Notes: generated by a model from the letters alone, not told the origin. Positions 7,392-14,715 are shown, counted from the stretch's first letter. The stretch is DNA of 15,023 bases from Paracoccaceae bacterium (GCA_902525995.1 CABZJG010000021.1:1-15023); one strand, 5' to 3'. Program-made: numbers and translations.

Positions 7392-9431
7392 TTAGGGCGC
7401 TTTTTCAAAGACGTCCAGAAACGCTTGGCCAAACCGATGTGTTTTTTGATCGCCCAGCACTTTTGCCATGCTGTCCAGATCACGCGGCTTTAGCTTGACA
7501 AGTTTGGCCAGCAAAGCGGCAGAGCAACTTAAAGGTTTGTCGATGCCCTGCGCCCCGCGCGACAGATCGGCTTGAACCTCAAGCAACCGATCGTAAAGCT
7601 CGCCATCCTTGCGTCCAGCAAGTTTTCTACGCTGCGGATGGGGCTGTGTGACGCTTTCGTTGATCACATTTAAAAATGTCAGACCGTAGTTTTCCAGTTT
7701 TTTGGTGCCGACGCCGTTGATGCGTGCCATATCATCAAGGGTTTCTGGACGGCTTTGGGCCATCTCGATTAAAGTGCGATCGTTAAAGATGATATAGGCG
7801 GGCACATGCGCTGCCTCGGCCAACCGGCGCCGCTGTGCTTTAAGAGCCGCCAGTAAGGGCGCATCTTCTTCACCAACGAGCGCCTTTGCCTCGGCGCCTT
7901 TTTGGGTATGTTTCAGCGTGTCTTTTCGCAGCGATATGGATTGCTCTGCGCGCAGCACAGGCAATGCGGCATCCGTCATTCGAAGGGCGCCCATCCGCTC
8001 TTTGTCAGGCCGGATTAAATCATGGCCCATCATTTGTCGAAAAACCGCCAGCCATTGCGCCCGAGAAAGGTCTTTACCAACCCCAAAGGTGGGCAGGTCC
8101 TGATGCCCGCGCTGCCGGACCTTTTCTGTTTCCTGACCCAGTAAAATATCTATCAGATGCCCAGCGCCAAATGTTTCTTTGGTGCGCAAGGCCGCAGACA
8201 AAGCTTTTCGAACAACATCGGTTCCGTCAAATATCTCAGGTGGCTGATTGCATAAATCGCAGTTTTCACAGGTGATTTCTGTTTCACCAAAATAGGACAA
8301 AAGCGATTTTCGGCGGCACTCTAGAGCCTCTGCCAGACCCAGCAATGCATTCAAGCGGCCGTGATCGGCCAAACGCCGATCGGCGTGCGCCAGTCCTTCG
8401 TCGATCTGGCTTCGCCGCAGACGAATGTCTTCAGCGCCATAAAGCGTCATCGCTTCGGCTGGCGCGCCATCGCGCCCGGCGCGGCCAATTTCCTGATAAT
8501 AGCTTTCGATGGATTTGGGCAGGTCAGCATGCGCAACCCAGCGGATGTCGGGTTTATCCACCCCCATTCCGAAAGCCACCGTTGCGACAACAATCAGACC
8601 GTCCTCGGTGGCAAACCGGGCTTCAACGTCGCGCCGCATATCGGCCTCCATCCCGCCGTGATAATGGCAGGCAGAATGCCCCTCTTCGCGCAGCGCGGCG
8701 GCAAGCGTTTCGGTTTTGGCGCGGGTCCCGCAATACACGATCCCCGATAGCCCTTTTCGCGCCGCAGCAAAAGCAAGCAGCTGCTTTCGGGGGGCATTTT
8801 TTGTGGCAAAGGATAAATGAATATTCGGTCTATCAAAGCCGCGCAGAAATGTTGTGGGCGCTGCGCCGTCGAACAATCTTTCGATAATTTCTTGCTGGGT
8901 TTCGGCATCTGCCGTGGCCGTAAAAGCGGCCAAGGGTACGCCCAAAGCCCTCCGCAACGGGCCAATTCGCAAATAATCAGGCCGAAAATCATGTCCCCAC
9001 TGGCTCACACAATGGGCTTCATCCACCGCCAGCATACTGACGCAATACCGCCGCAATACCGATTGCATAGAATCCGCCGCCAGCCGTTCTGGTGCCAGAT
9101 ATAAAAGCTTTAGTTTTTCTGCGTTCAACGCCTCAAAAACCGCGTCTGTTTCCTGCTGTGTATTGGCAGATGTTAACGCCCCTGCAGCAATACCCGACGC
9201 CTGCAATGCGCGCACCTGATCCCGCATCAACGCGATCAATGGAGAGATGACAACCGTCACCCCATCGTGCAGCAGCGCGGGAAGTTGAAAACACAAAGAT
9301 TTGCCACCACCAGTGGGCATTATGGCCAAAACATTATCGCCGCAGGCCACGGCTTCGACGATTTCCTTTTGACCGGGGCGAAACTTACTAAACCCAAAAA
9401 CATCGCGCAGCAGCGTTTCTTGGTGCGCCAT
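7392..9431 (-). CDS. recQ: ATP-dependent DNA helicase RecQ
   Basis: This is a 3'-5' DNA helicase of recombination and fork repair with full RecQ architecture. Positions count from the ATG at 9431: Walker A in MPTGGGKS (38-45), DEAH at 137-140 followed by CVSQWGHDFRPDY, TATA at about 171-174, and QEIGRAGRDG (motif VI) at 313-322. The zinc site is Cys372, Cys388, Cys391 and Cys394, followed by the winged-helix RQC region and an HRDC domain at about 522-592. The length of 679 residues is longer than the E. coli protein but fits alphaproteobacterial forms. The ATG is preferred over the TTG one codon upstream; a GGGA site lies just before it. yaaA follows 30 bp downstream. Confidence 0.97.
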   Translation of the reverse strand: MAHQETLLRDVFGFSKFRPGQKEIVEAVACGDNVLAIMPTGGGKSLCFQLPALLHDGVTVVISPLIALMRDQVRALQASGIAAGALTSANTQQETDAVFEALNAEKLKLLYLAPERLAADSMQSVLRRYCVSMLAVDEAHCVSQWGHDFRPDYLRIGPLRRALGVPLAAFTATADAETQQEIIERLFDGAAPTTFLRGFDRPNIHLSFATKNAPRKQLLAFAAARKGLSGIVYCGTRAKTETLAAALREEGHSACHYHGGMEADMRRDVEARFATEDGLIVVATVAFGMGVDKPDIRWVAHADLPKSIESYYQEIGRAGRDGAPAEAMTLYGAEDIRLRRSQIDEGLAHADRRLADHGRLNALLGLAEALECRRKSLLSYFGETEITCENCDLCNQPPEIFDGTDVVRKALSAALRTKETFGAGHLIDILLGQETEKVRQRGHQDLPTFGVGKDLSRAQWLAVFRQMMGHDLIRPDKERMGALRMTDAALPVLRAEQSISLRKDTLKHTQKGAEAKALVGEEDAPLLAALKAQRRRLAEAAHVPAYIIFNDRTLIEMAQSRPETLDDMARINGVGTKKLENYGLTFLNVINESVTQPHPQRRKLAGRKDGELYDRLLEVQADLSRGAQGIDKPLSCSAALLAKLVKLKPRDLDSMAKVLGDQKTHRFGQAFLDVFEKAP

Positions 9432-9576
9432 CAAAGTCCCTGTTTTTCTTTTTCAATGCTCGTAAGCTGGGTGTCCCACACTCATCAGCATCAAACAAGT
9501 CCCGGACATGAAATTAACCAAAAATATTGCTCAATTGGCTTTCAATAAGGTTAAAGTATCCACAATCAACAGTTGC

Positions 9577-9861
9577 TTAGCGCAATAGGATTTCTGGCAA
9601 GATATAATCACGCAAGGAAATGATAATGACAAAAACCACCAAGGGCGCAAGATCAAGCGGACGCGTGTCAGGAAGAATGCGCCGGATCGGATTGTAAATC
9701 GGCTCCAAAAGCCGGTTTAGACCGAACCAGATTTGCGACACCAATTGCTGATGCAAATTAAGCACCTGAAAGCTAATGAGCCAGCTCATGATGATATGCA
9801 CAATCATGATAAAAAAAGCGATATCAAGAACCAGTCTGATCGGTCCGTAAATTGCCATCAT
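9577..9861 (-). CDS. YggT family membrane protein
   Basis: This small integral membrane protein of 94 residues matches the YggT family. A hydrophobic segment spans about 8-32, followed by the conserved amphipathic region LNRLLEPIYNPIRRILPD at about 49-66. The second membrane segment is about 70-86, preceded by the typical PLDLAPLVVF. The role of the family is not firmly known; links to osmotic tolerance and to cell-envelope or division functions have been proposed. AGGAGG lies 8 bases before the first of two consecutive ATG codons, which supports the first as start. It lies between arfB and recQ on the same strand, 143 bp from recQ, so co-transcription with recQ is uncertain. Confidence 0.93.
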   Translation of the reverse strand: MMAIYGPIRLVLDIAFFIMIVHIIMSWLISFQVLNLHQQLVSQIWFGLNRLLEPIYNPIRRILPDTRPLDLAPLVVFVIIISLRDYILPEILLR

Positions 9862-9923
9862 CTTTGCGGCCTCCTAACGTTAGTACTGCACAAGTAGGGA
9901 ATTGAATACAAAAGGGCAAGGGG

Positions 9924-9940
9924 AGCGCTTATACAGCGCT
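9924..9940 (-). terminator. Weak hairpin just downstream of arfB
   Basis: AGCGCT at 9924-9929 and again at 9935-9940 forms a 6-bp hairpin with a 5-base spacer, immediately after the arfB stop codon on the minus strand. The downstream sequence is C- then T-rich rather than a clean U-run, so this could be a weak terminator or an mRNA end-stabilising hairpin. Confidence 0.3.
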
Positions 9941-9944
9941 TAAA

Positions 9945-10379
9945 TTAATCATCTGCAACATCTGTTGTTCGCAACCTTCCGCGGGTGACTTTCACGCCAG
10001 AACGGGCCTTTTTTGACTCTAACCTGCGCCGTTGACTGGCTTTGGTTGGCCGTGTCGGAATGCGCCTTTTCGGAGCAATCAACGCACGAGAAATCAATTC
10101 AACCAACCGCACACGTGCAATTTCACGGTTGCGCCCTTGATGACGGGTTTCATCGCACTGGATGATAATTGCACCTTCTTTGGTCCATTTTCGCCCTGCC
10201 AGTTTTTTGAGCCGTGATTTCACCGGGTCGGTTAAAGACGAAGATCTGGCCGCTTCAAACCGCAGCTCAACCGCCGAGCTGACTTTATTGACGTTCTGTC
10301 CTCCCGGGCCAGATGCGCGGGTAAAGTGCTCTGTCAGTTCCCAATCCTGCAGGCTAATGTCGTCCGAAATCCGCAGCAT
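9945..10379 (-). CDS. arfB: Alternative ribosome-rescue factor ArfB (peptidyl-tRNA hydrolase)
   Basis: This 144-residue protein frees ribosomes stalled on mRNAs without a stop codon by hydrolysing peptidyl-tRNA, as a back-up to tmRNA. It has the class I release-factor catalytic core RASGPGGQNVNKVSS with the GGQ at residues 26-28. A basic C-terminal tail rich in Lys and Arg (about 104-137, e.g. KASQRRRLESKKARSG) is the part that enters the mRNA channel in E. coli ArfB. No stop-codon-reading domain is present, which separates it from RF1/RF2. A 5-bp hairpin, TCAGG-ATA-CCTGA, covers the AGGA upstream of its ATG. A strong terminator (10428-10457) ends just upstream, so arfB needs its own promoter or readthrough. 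Confidence 0.95.
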   Translation of the reverse strand: MLRISDDISLQDWELTEHFTRASGPGGQNVNKVSSAVELRFEAARSSSLTDPVKSRLKKLAGRKWTKEGAIIIQCDETRHQGRNREIARVRLVELISRALIAPKRRIPTRPTKASQRRRLESKKARSGVKVTRGRLRTTDVADD

Positions 10380-10427
10380 TTTTCAGGTATCCTGATCTAA
10401 TCCCTAAAATATTCTTTGGTTTCATTC

Positions 10428-10457
10428 AAAAAGGGTCGTCCGTTGCGGACGACCCTT
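10428..10457 (-). terminator. Strong intrinsic terminator of the small RNA unit
   Basis: A perfect 10-bp GC-rich inverted repeat, GGGTCGTCCG (10433-10442) and CGGACGACCC (10446-10455), has a 3-base loop, extends to 12 bp with flanking A-T pairs, and on the minus strand is followed by five U residues (10428-10432 complement). It is oriented to stop transcription coming from the VUT gene or the small RNA before arfB. No U-run follows on the plus strand. Confidence 0.9.
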
Positions 10458-10524
10458 CGAGACTTACGGAGGTGGGCCGGTTAGGCACTCACCAATTCAG
10501 TCGATCTCACGACCAAGGGTTGCC

Positions 10525-10581
10525 TTAGGCGTGCATCTCCCAAACTGTTCCGACACCTCTCTCCAATACCTCTCTAGACAC
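10525..10581 (-). CDS. 18-codon micro-ORF with strong Shine-Dalgarno
   Basis: A GTG-initiated frame encodes MSREVLERGVGTVWEMHA and stops at TAA. Its start lies 7 bases after GGAGG in the run AAAGGAGGTGG, close to the best possible ribosome site and stronger than those of most larger genes here. The peptide is short, mixed in charge, has no hydrophobic segment, and has no run of one amino acid as attenuation leader peptides do. It may be a real micro-protein, a regulatory leader peptide, or a decoy ribosome site within a non-coding RNA. I do not recognise the peptide. Its ribosome site can pair with the 3' region of the same transcript. Confidence 0.4.
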   Translation of the reverse strand: MSREVLERGVGTVWEMHA

Positions 10582-10615
10582 TGGACCACCTCCTTTCGTT
10601 TTGTTTCAGATACTA

Positions 10616-10646
10616 AGTATGGTGGCACAGATTAAAGATTTGTCAA
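10616..10646 (-). promoter_or_regulatory. Candidate sigma-70 promoter for the small RNA unit
   Basis: On the minus strand a perfect TTGACA (complement of 10641-10646) lies just after the VUT stop codon. It is followed after 19 bp by CATACT (complement of 10616-10621), a 4/6 match to the -10 consensus. The spacing is longer than the ideal 17 bp, so the call is tentative. The predicted start of transcription is near 10608. Confidence 0.35.
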
Positions 10647-10652
10647 AATGTT

Positions 10653-11294
10653 TTATGCAGAGGGTTGCAAAATTTTGCCGATAGCAATCCGAAAGGGGAT
10701 CAGTGCAATCAATGCTAAGGTCATTTTTACCATCCAATCGGCAATGGCCAAAGATACCCAGAGCGGATAAAGCCCGCCAATAGTCATCAGCGGAACGGCT
10801 TCCCATGCCCAAGAGATTTCTTCATTAGCAGAGGCGGGAAAAAGCGTGATGCTGGCAGAAAAGGCAATGGTGAAAAACAGTGCCGTATCCAAAGCCGAGC
10901 CGACAACACTAGAGGCCAGAGGCGCGCGCCACCAAACGCCTTGTCGCATCCGGTCAAAGATGAAAACATCGACCAGTTGGGCTGTTAGAAATGCAATCCC
11001 GGAACCAACGGCAACCCGTAATGCAACGGCAGCATATTCATATCCGTCACCCTGCAGCATGATTTGACTGCCAATCAAAGAGCATAGAATGCCAGCCACA
11101 AAACCTACAAACACAACCCGCCTTGCGGCAGCTGGTCCATATACGCGGTTCATTAGATCTGTCACCAAAAAGGCGAAAGGATAGGTAAAGGCACCCCAGG
11201 TCAGTAGCCCATCGAGAATGAGGAACTGAACCAGAATGTTTGAGGCCACAACAATGGCCGCCATGGCAATTACGCCGGTAAGAAGTCTTTGCAT
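10653..11294 (-). CDS. VUT/YhhQ family queuosine-precursor transporter
   Basis: This inner-membrane protein of 213 residues has about six hydrophobic segments and belongs to the VUT (vitamin uptake transporter, DUF165, YhhQ) family. E. coli YhhQ imports the queuosine precursors preQ0 and preQ1; the same substrate is inferred. The family motif reads TYPFAFLVTDLMNRVYG at about residues 37-53, followed by LIGSQ near 88 and a VGSGIAFLTAQLVDVFIF segment where YhhQ proteins have a conserved acidic membrane helix. Only a weak purine-rich site precedes the ATG. A stable hairpin (11318-11356) lies in the leader between this gene and the MFS transporter, a possible regulatory element. No queuosine synthesis genes are in the window, which fits a salvage role. 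Confidence 0.88.
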   Translation of the reverse strand: MQRLLTGVIAMAAIVVASNILVQFLILDGLLTWGAFTYPFAFLVTDLMNRVYGPAAARRVVFVGFVAGILCSLIGSQIMLQGDGYEYAAVALRVAVGSGIAFLTAQLVDVFIFDRMRQGVWWRAPLASSVVGSALDTALFFTIAFSASITLFPASANEEISWAWEAVPLMTIGGLYPLWVSLAIADWMVKMTLALIALIPFRIAIGKILQPSA

Positions 11295-11317
11295 TTTGTA
11301 ATCCGTTTTATCAAGGT

Positions 11318-11356
11318 CGCGGAGACTTGGCCTTTGACCGCCAAAGGCCTGCCGCG
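11318..11356 (-). promoter_or_regulatory. Two-tier hairpin in the leader of the VUT transporter gene
   Basis: A perfect 8-bp stem, GGCCTTTG (11329-11336) with CAAAGGCC (11342-11349) and a 5-base loop, sits inside a second 5-bp stem, CGCGG (11318-11322) with CCGCG (11352-11356). It starts 24 bp before the VUT ATG and has no U-run on either strand, so it does not look like a simple terminator. It could control translation or stabilise a processed mRNA. I could not fit the sequence to a known preQ1 riboswitch. Confidence 0.45.
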
Positions 11357-11420
11357 TCTAAGCGCTTCTTCTTTGGGCGTCAATAGCAAGACGTGTTGAA
11401 GACAATACCGGACCGAAAAA

Positions 11421-12792
11421 TTATGCCTCCGAGCTGTCGTATTCACCCTTAGGGTGAACCCACAACAGCAACACCAGACCCACAATGAAAAGACCAACAA
11501 GCGGCGAGATGCCAATGCGCGCATCGCCGCTAATGGCTGTGACAACCCCGATAAGTGCCGGGGCAAGAAAGGCTGTTGCCCGCCCGGACAGAGCATATAG
11601 CCCAAAGCCCTCGGTGGCTTGCTCCGGACGCGTGTGACGCACCATCATTGAGCGGCTCGCAGATAGCAAAATGCCGCCCATACCCCCAATGAAGACGCCA
11701 CAGGTATAAAAAACCAAATCCGGCATATTAGAACCCTCGGGAACGGCCACGCCGAACACATGGGTCAATGAGGTGTTGACGATGACAAAACAAACGACGG
11801 TCAAGATACAAACCATGACAACAATCACTGGCTTTGGACCAATCCTTCGATCCAAAAAGCCTCCTAGCCAGCTGAAAAGAGCAGCAGATACGGCTGCGAT
11901 AATGCCGAACTGACCCAATTTAACTATATTCCAATTCAAAACCAGCACTGCATAGGTACCGCCGAACGTATAAAGACCATTTAAAGCATCGCGATAAAAC
12001 ATGGACGCAAAAAGATATGAAAACAGGCTCTTTCTGGACGGAAGCGATTTTATTGACCCAATAAGGTTTGTTAAACCTGCCGAAATGTTCACTTTCTGCC
12101 GAAGCGATTTATCTTCGCGCACCCATGCAAAATAGGGGATCATGAAAATTGCAAACCAAATTGCCACAAATGGCCCGACAAAACGTGTTCCCTCTTTTTG
12201 CGAGGCATCCAAACCAAACAAGGGATCCATTTCAAGGATCATCGTTTTGCCGTTGTCTTGTTCGACAAAAAACAACAGCATGATAAGCAATGACAAAACC
12301 CCACCTGCATAGCCGAACCCAAAGCCCGATCCGGATATTTTGCCAACCTCATCAATGGATCCAAGCGAGGGGAGCTGGGCATTTGTGAAAATGTAAGTGT
12401 ACTCGGCCATAATGAAACAAAGACCAAAAACTGACAGCATCAGCCACATGTTCGAACCGTCTGGCAATGTAAACCAGAGCGCTAGGGCAGTCACCAAATA
12501 GATCACAGAAAATGTACTTATCCAGGGCTTTCTTAACCTTGTCGTATCGGCAATAGCCCCGAGTATCGGGCCACCAAATCCGATGATCAGACCGATGATC
12601 GCCAAACAATTTGACCAAACGATCTGGGCATTGGCATCTGCCATCGTTTCATCCTGCCCAAGCCCCATATAATATTGCGAGGCCACAATGGCAAAATACG
12701 GCCCAAAGACAAATGTCATGAGCAGAGTGTGAAACGGCTGGCTCGCCCAATCATAAAAGAACCATCCCCAGATTTTTTTTTCGATTGCCCAT
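11421..12792 (-). CDS. UMF1-family MFS transporter, N-terminus out of frame at an A9 run
   Basis: This 12-helix major facilitator resembles the UMF1 (Atg22-like) group: GPYFA near the first helix, GFGGPILGAIADTTRLRKPW after helix 2, and FGFGYAGGVLSL at helix 5. Its substrate is unknown. The only in-frame ATG downstream of the nearest stop is at 12719, which would cut into the first helix. Upstream codons in the same frame read IWGWFFYDWASQPFHTLLM, the conserved UMF1 N-terminus, yet contain no ATG, GTG or TTG. An ATG at 12792 (MGNRK) would join that frame if the A9 run (12773-12781) had eight bases. A sequencing indel, a real mutation or slippage could explain this. It lies between pncB and the VUT gene, same direction. 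Confidence 0.85.
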
Positions 12793-12886
12793 GTGAGTGC
12801 TTTCCCAGTTGCCTGATTGACTTAGACCACTTTACTGAAACGAGATCAAGCAATTCCTTTAAAACCGAAAAGCACCCAAATTCTTT

Positions 12887-14179
12887 CTAAACAAAAACTT
12901 CAATGGGCTTTTGGTGACCTAATTTGAATATGCGTTTGTAGCGTTCAATCTCTGACTTGGGCCCCATCGCCTTATTGGGATTATCCGAAAGCTTGACAGT
13001 TGGCCGGCCATTGGCTGACACCGCTTTACACACCAAAGAAAATGCGCCCAACTGTTCATGGGGCACAAGGCCGCGAAAATCATTGGTTAAATTCGTGCCC
13101 CAGCCAAACGATACTTTAACGCGGCCGGAAAACTTCTTATGCAGATTAATGATGCTCTCTGTATCGAGACCATCCGAAAAAATTACCAGTTTTTGTGTTG
13201 GATCTTCGCCGCGATCCTGCCACCACTTAATGGCAATTTCTGCACTGGCAGCAGGATCGCCACTGTCAATGCGCACTCCAGTCCATGCAGCAAGCCAATC
13301 TGGTGCATTTTGTAAAAAGCCCTCGGTTCCATAAGTATCGGGCAAGATTACTCGCAAATTTCCATCATGTTCCTCTTGCCAGTCTGAAAGGACGTGATAA
13401 GGCGCTGCCGCGAGCTGGTCATCCGTTTCTGCCAGAGCGCAGTACACCATTGGAAGCTCATGCGCATTTGTGCCAATGGCTTCAATGTCCCGTTCTCTGG
13501 CCACTGCACAATTTGATGTGCCGATAAATTTTTCGCCCAAGCCTTCCAGCATTGCTTGCACACACCAGTCCTGCCAAAGATAAGAGTGTCTGCGGCGCGT
13601 GCCAAAGTCTGCTATGCGCAAATCCTCTATTTTGCGCAGGCTTTCAATTTTTTCCCAAAGCTTTGTCATTGCCCGAGCGTAAAGCACCTGCAGTTCGAAC
13701 TTTGCCATCCCTTTTAGAACCGCGCGTCCACGCAACTCCATAAGCACCGCAAGAGCAGGAATTTCCCACATCATAACCTCGGGCCAGCTGCCCTCAAAGG
13801 TCAGCTCGAATTGACCGTCGCGTTTTTCAAGATGATAATCCGGTAGCCGCAAGTTTTCGAACCACTCCATAAAATCCGGTCGAAACATCTGCCGCTTTCC
13901 ATAAAAGGTATTGCCGCGCAGCCAAGTGCTTTCACCGCGCGTCAGGCTTAAGCTGCGGATATGATCGAGTTGCTCACGCAATTCGCCTTCGTCGATCAGC
14001 TCTGCAAGCCGCAGATCTTTGGACCGGTTGATAAGGCTAAAGGTTACATGGGTATCAGGCTTATTCCGATAGATGGATTGGCACATTAAGAGCTTGTAAA
14101 AATCCGTGTCGATCAATGATCTGATGATCGGGTCGATTTTCCATTTATGGTTCCAAACCCGCGTCGCTATATCAACCAT
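12887..14179 (-). CDS. pncB: Nicotinate phosphoribosyltransferase PncB
   Basis: This cytosolic NAD-salvage enzyme converts nicotinate and PRPP, with ATP hydrolysis, to nicotinate mononucleotide. Its 430 residues are the normal bacterial size. Family features include LIDTDFYKLLMCQSIY at 22-37, the ADFGTRRRHS phosphate-binding segment at 190-199, the TSNCAVAR segment at 221-228, and AIGTNAHELPM at 234-244, which holds the phosphorylated His240. VRIDSGDP and IFSDGLD lie in the C-terminal half. GGAGG is placed 6 bases before the ATG, a near-ideal ribosome site that supports the start. It is the first gene of the minus-strand block and precedes the UMF1 transporter by about 95 bp. Nicotinate uptake by that transporter is possible but unsupported. 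Confidence 0.97.
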   Translation of the reverse strand: MVDIATRVWNHKWKIDPIIRSLIDTDFYKLLMCQSIYRNKPDTHVTFSLINRSKDLRLAELIDEGELREQLDHIRSLSLTRGESTWLRGNTFYGKRQMFRPDFMEWFENLRLPDYHLEKRDGQFELTFEGSWPEVMMWEIPALAVLMELRGRAVLKGMAKFELQVLYARAMTKLWEKIESLRKIEDLRIADFGTRRRHSYLWQDWCVQAMLEGLGEKFIGTSNCAVARERDIEAIGTNAHELPMVYCALAETDDQLAAAPYHVLSDWQEEHDGNLRVILPDTYGTEGFLQNAPDWLAAWTGVRIDSGDPAASAEIAIKWWQDRGEDPTQKLVIFSDGLDTESIINLHKKFSGRVKVSFGWGTNLTNDFRGLVPHEQLGAFSLVCKAVSANGRPTVKLSDNPNKAMGPKSEIERYKRIFKLGHQKPIEVFV

Positions 14180-14715
14180 TTACGCCCTCCAAAGAATACA
14201 AACTCTGCTCATTTTCTATTGTGCAGTGGCCTGTGGTCAATCCTTACCTATTGAATGACAGGCTGTTTATCGCCCCGCTCCTAATGCCCTAAGTGTGCTA
14301 AGTGCCGATAAATGGCAACCGGTCTTTTGTGTCGATATTCTGTTTCAAACAGATAACATCATAACGGATCATCATATGCTTTAAAGAAATTTGAGTGTTT
14401 CATAATCATTTACCGCATGTCAGCCGGAAGATCAAAAGCCATTTTTTTGCCACCAGTCAGTTTAACCAACAATATAGTCTTGTTCAACGGAACAGAATAC
14501 ATGAAGTACCAACAAGCGCTTTAATGGAAAACGTTTCCCCAATTTATAAAGATCACCATCCATTTCGCAAAACTGAAATCAATAAAATAAAATATAATTA
14601 GTTATAAATATTACCTTTTTTAATAATCTTTTTTTAATTTTGGCCTATTAAATAAATATGACCCTATAATATTTTATAGTTGGTGGTCGAATATAGAACA
14701 CGCTGCTAAAAAGTT
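14180..14715. other. AT-rich gap between divergent pncB and the TPS-domain gene
   Basis: This 535-bp gap lies between divergently transcribed genes. It grows markedly AT-rich towards the right, especially 14575-14675, with runs of T and A. A plus-strand frame at 14395-14601 (68 codons, GTG start) has no ribosome site and no recognisable motif, so I do not call it. A -10-like TATAAT at 14665-14670 may serve the TPS-domain gene. I see no tRNA, insertion sequence end or clear direct repeat. The base composition change is compatible with a junction to acquired DNA. Confidence 0.5.
14640..14670 (+). promoter_or_regulatory. Candidate promoter for the TPS-domain gene
   Basis: A perfect TATAAT at 14665-14670 is preceded, after 19 bp, by TTGGCC (14640-14645), a weak -35 match. 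Transcription would start near 14677, about 40 bases before the TTG start of the coding frame. In DNA this AT-rich, a chance TATAAT is quite possible. Confidence 0.35.

Larger units (their letters stand above)
10428..10608 (-). ncRNA. Putative small RNA / leader transcription unit with sequesterable ribosome site
   Basis: This element lies between the VUT gene and arfB. On the minus strand it starts downstream of a TTGACA box and ends at an intrinsic terminator, giving a predicted RNA of about 180 nt. Near its 5' end GGAGGUGG (10586-10593) forms a near-consensus Shine-Dalgarno before an 18-codon ORF. Near its 3' end CCACCUCC (10468-10475) is fully complementary to that site; with flanking bases 10 of 11 positions pair. 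Inside are a GGUCG/CGACU hairpin and a second copy of GCCUAA. It could be a trans-acting RNA carrying an anti-Shine-Dalgarno, a dual-function RNA encoding a micro-peptide, or a conserved structured element. I do not recognise an Rfam family; transcription itself is inferred. Confidence 0.55.

Noticed and set aside
8345..8887. Plus-strand ORF of 180 codons opposite recQ
   Set aside because: It is antisense to the helicase core of recQ, is Arg-rich and shows no domain; long antisense frames are expected in coding DNA with strong codon bias.
9435..9576. LexA/SOS operator upstream of recQ
   Set aside because: No GTTC-N7-GTTC pair, the alphaproteobacterial LexA site, could be found in this gap.
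10606..10812. 68-codon minus-strand ORF overlapping the 3' end of the VUT gene
   Set aside because: It is another frame within the VUT coding sequence, has no ribosome site, and runs through the candidate small RNA promoter.
11295..11420. preQ1 riboswitch before the VUT gene
   Set aside because: The expected C-rich loop and A-rich pseudoknot tail close to the start codon could not be found; only a GC hairpin is present.
14395..14601. 68-codon plus-strand ORF in the pncB upstream gap
   Set aside because: It has a GTG start without a ribosome site, AT-rich composition and no motif; not distinguishable from chance.
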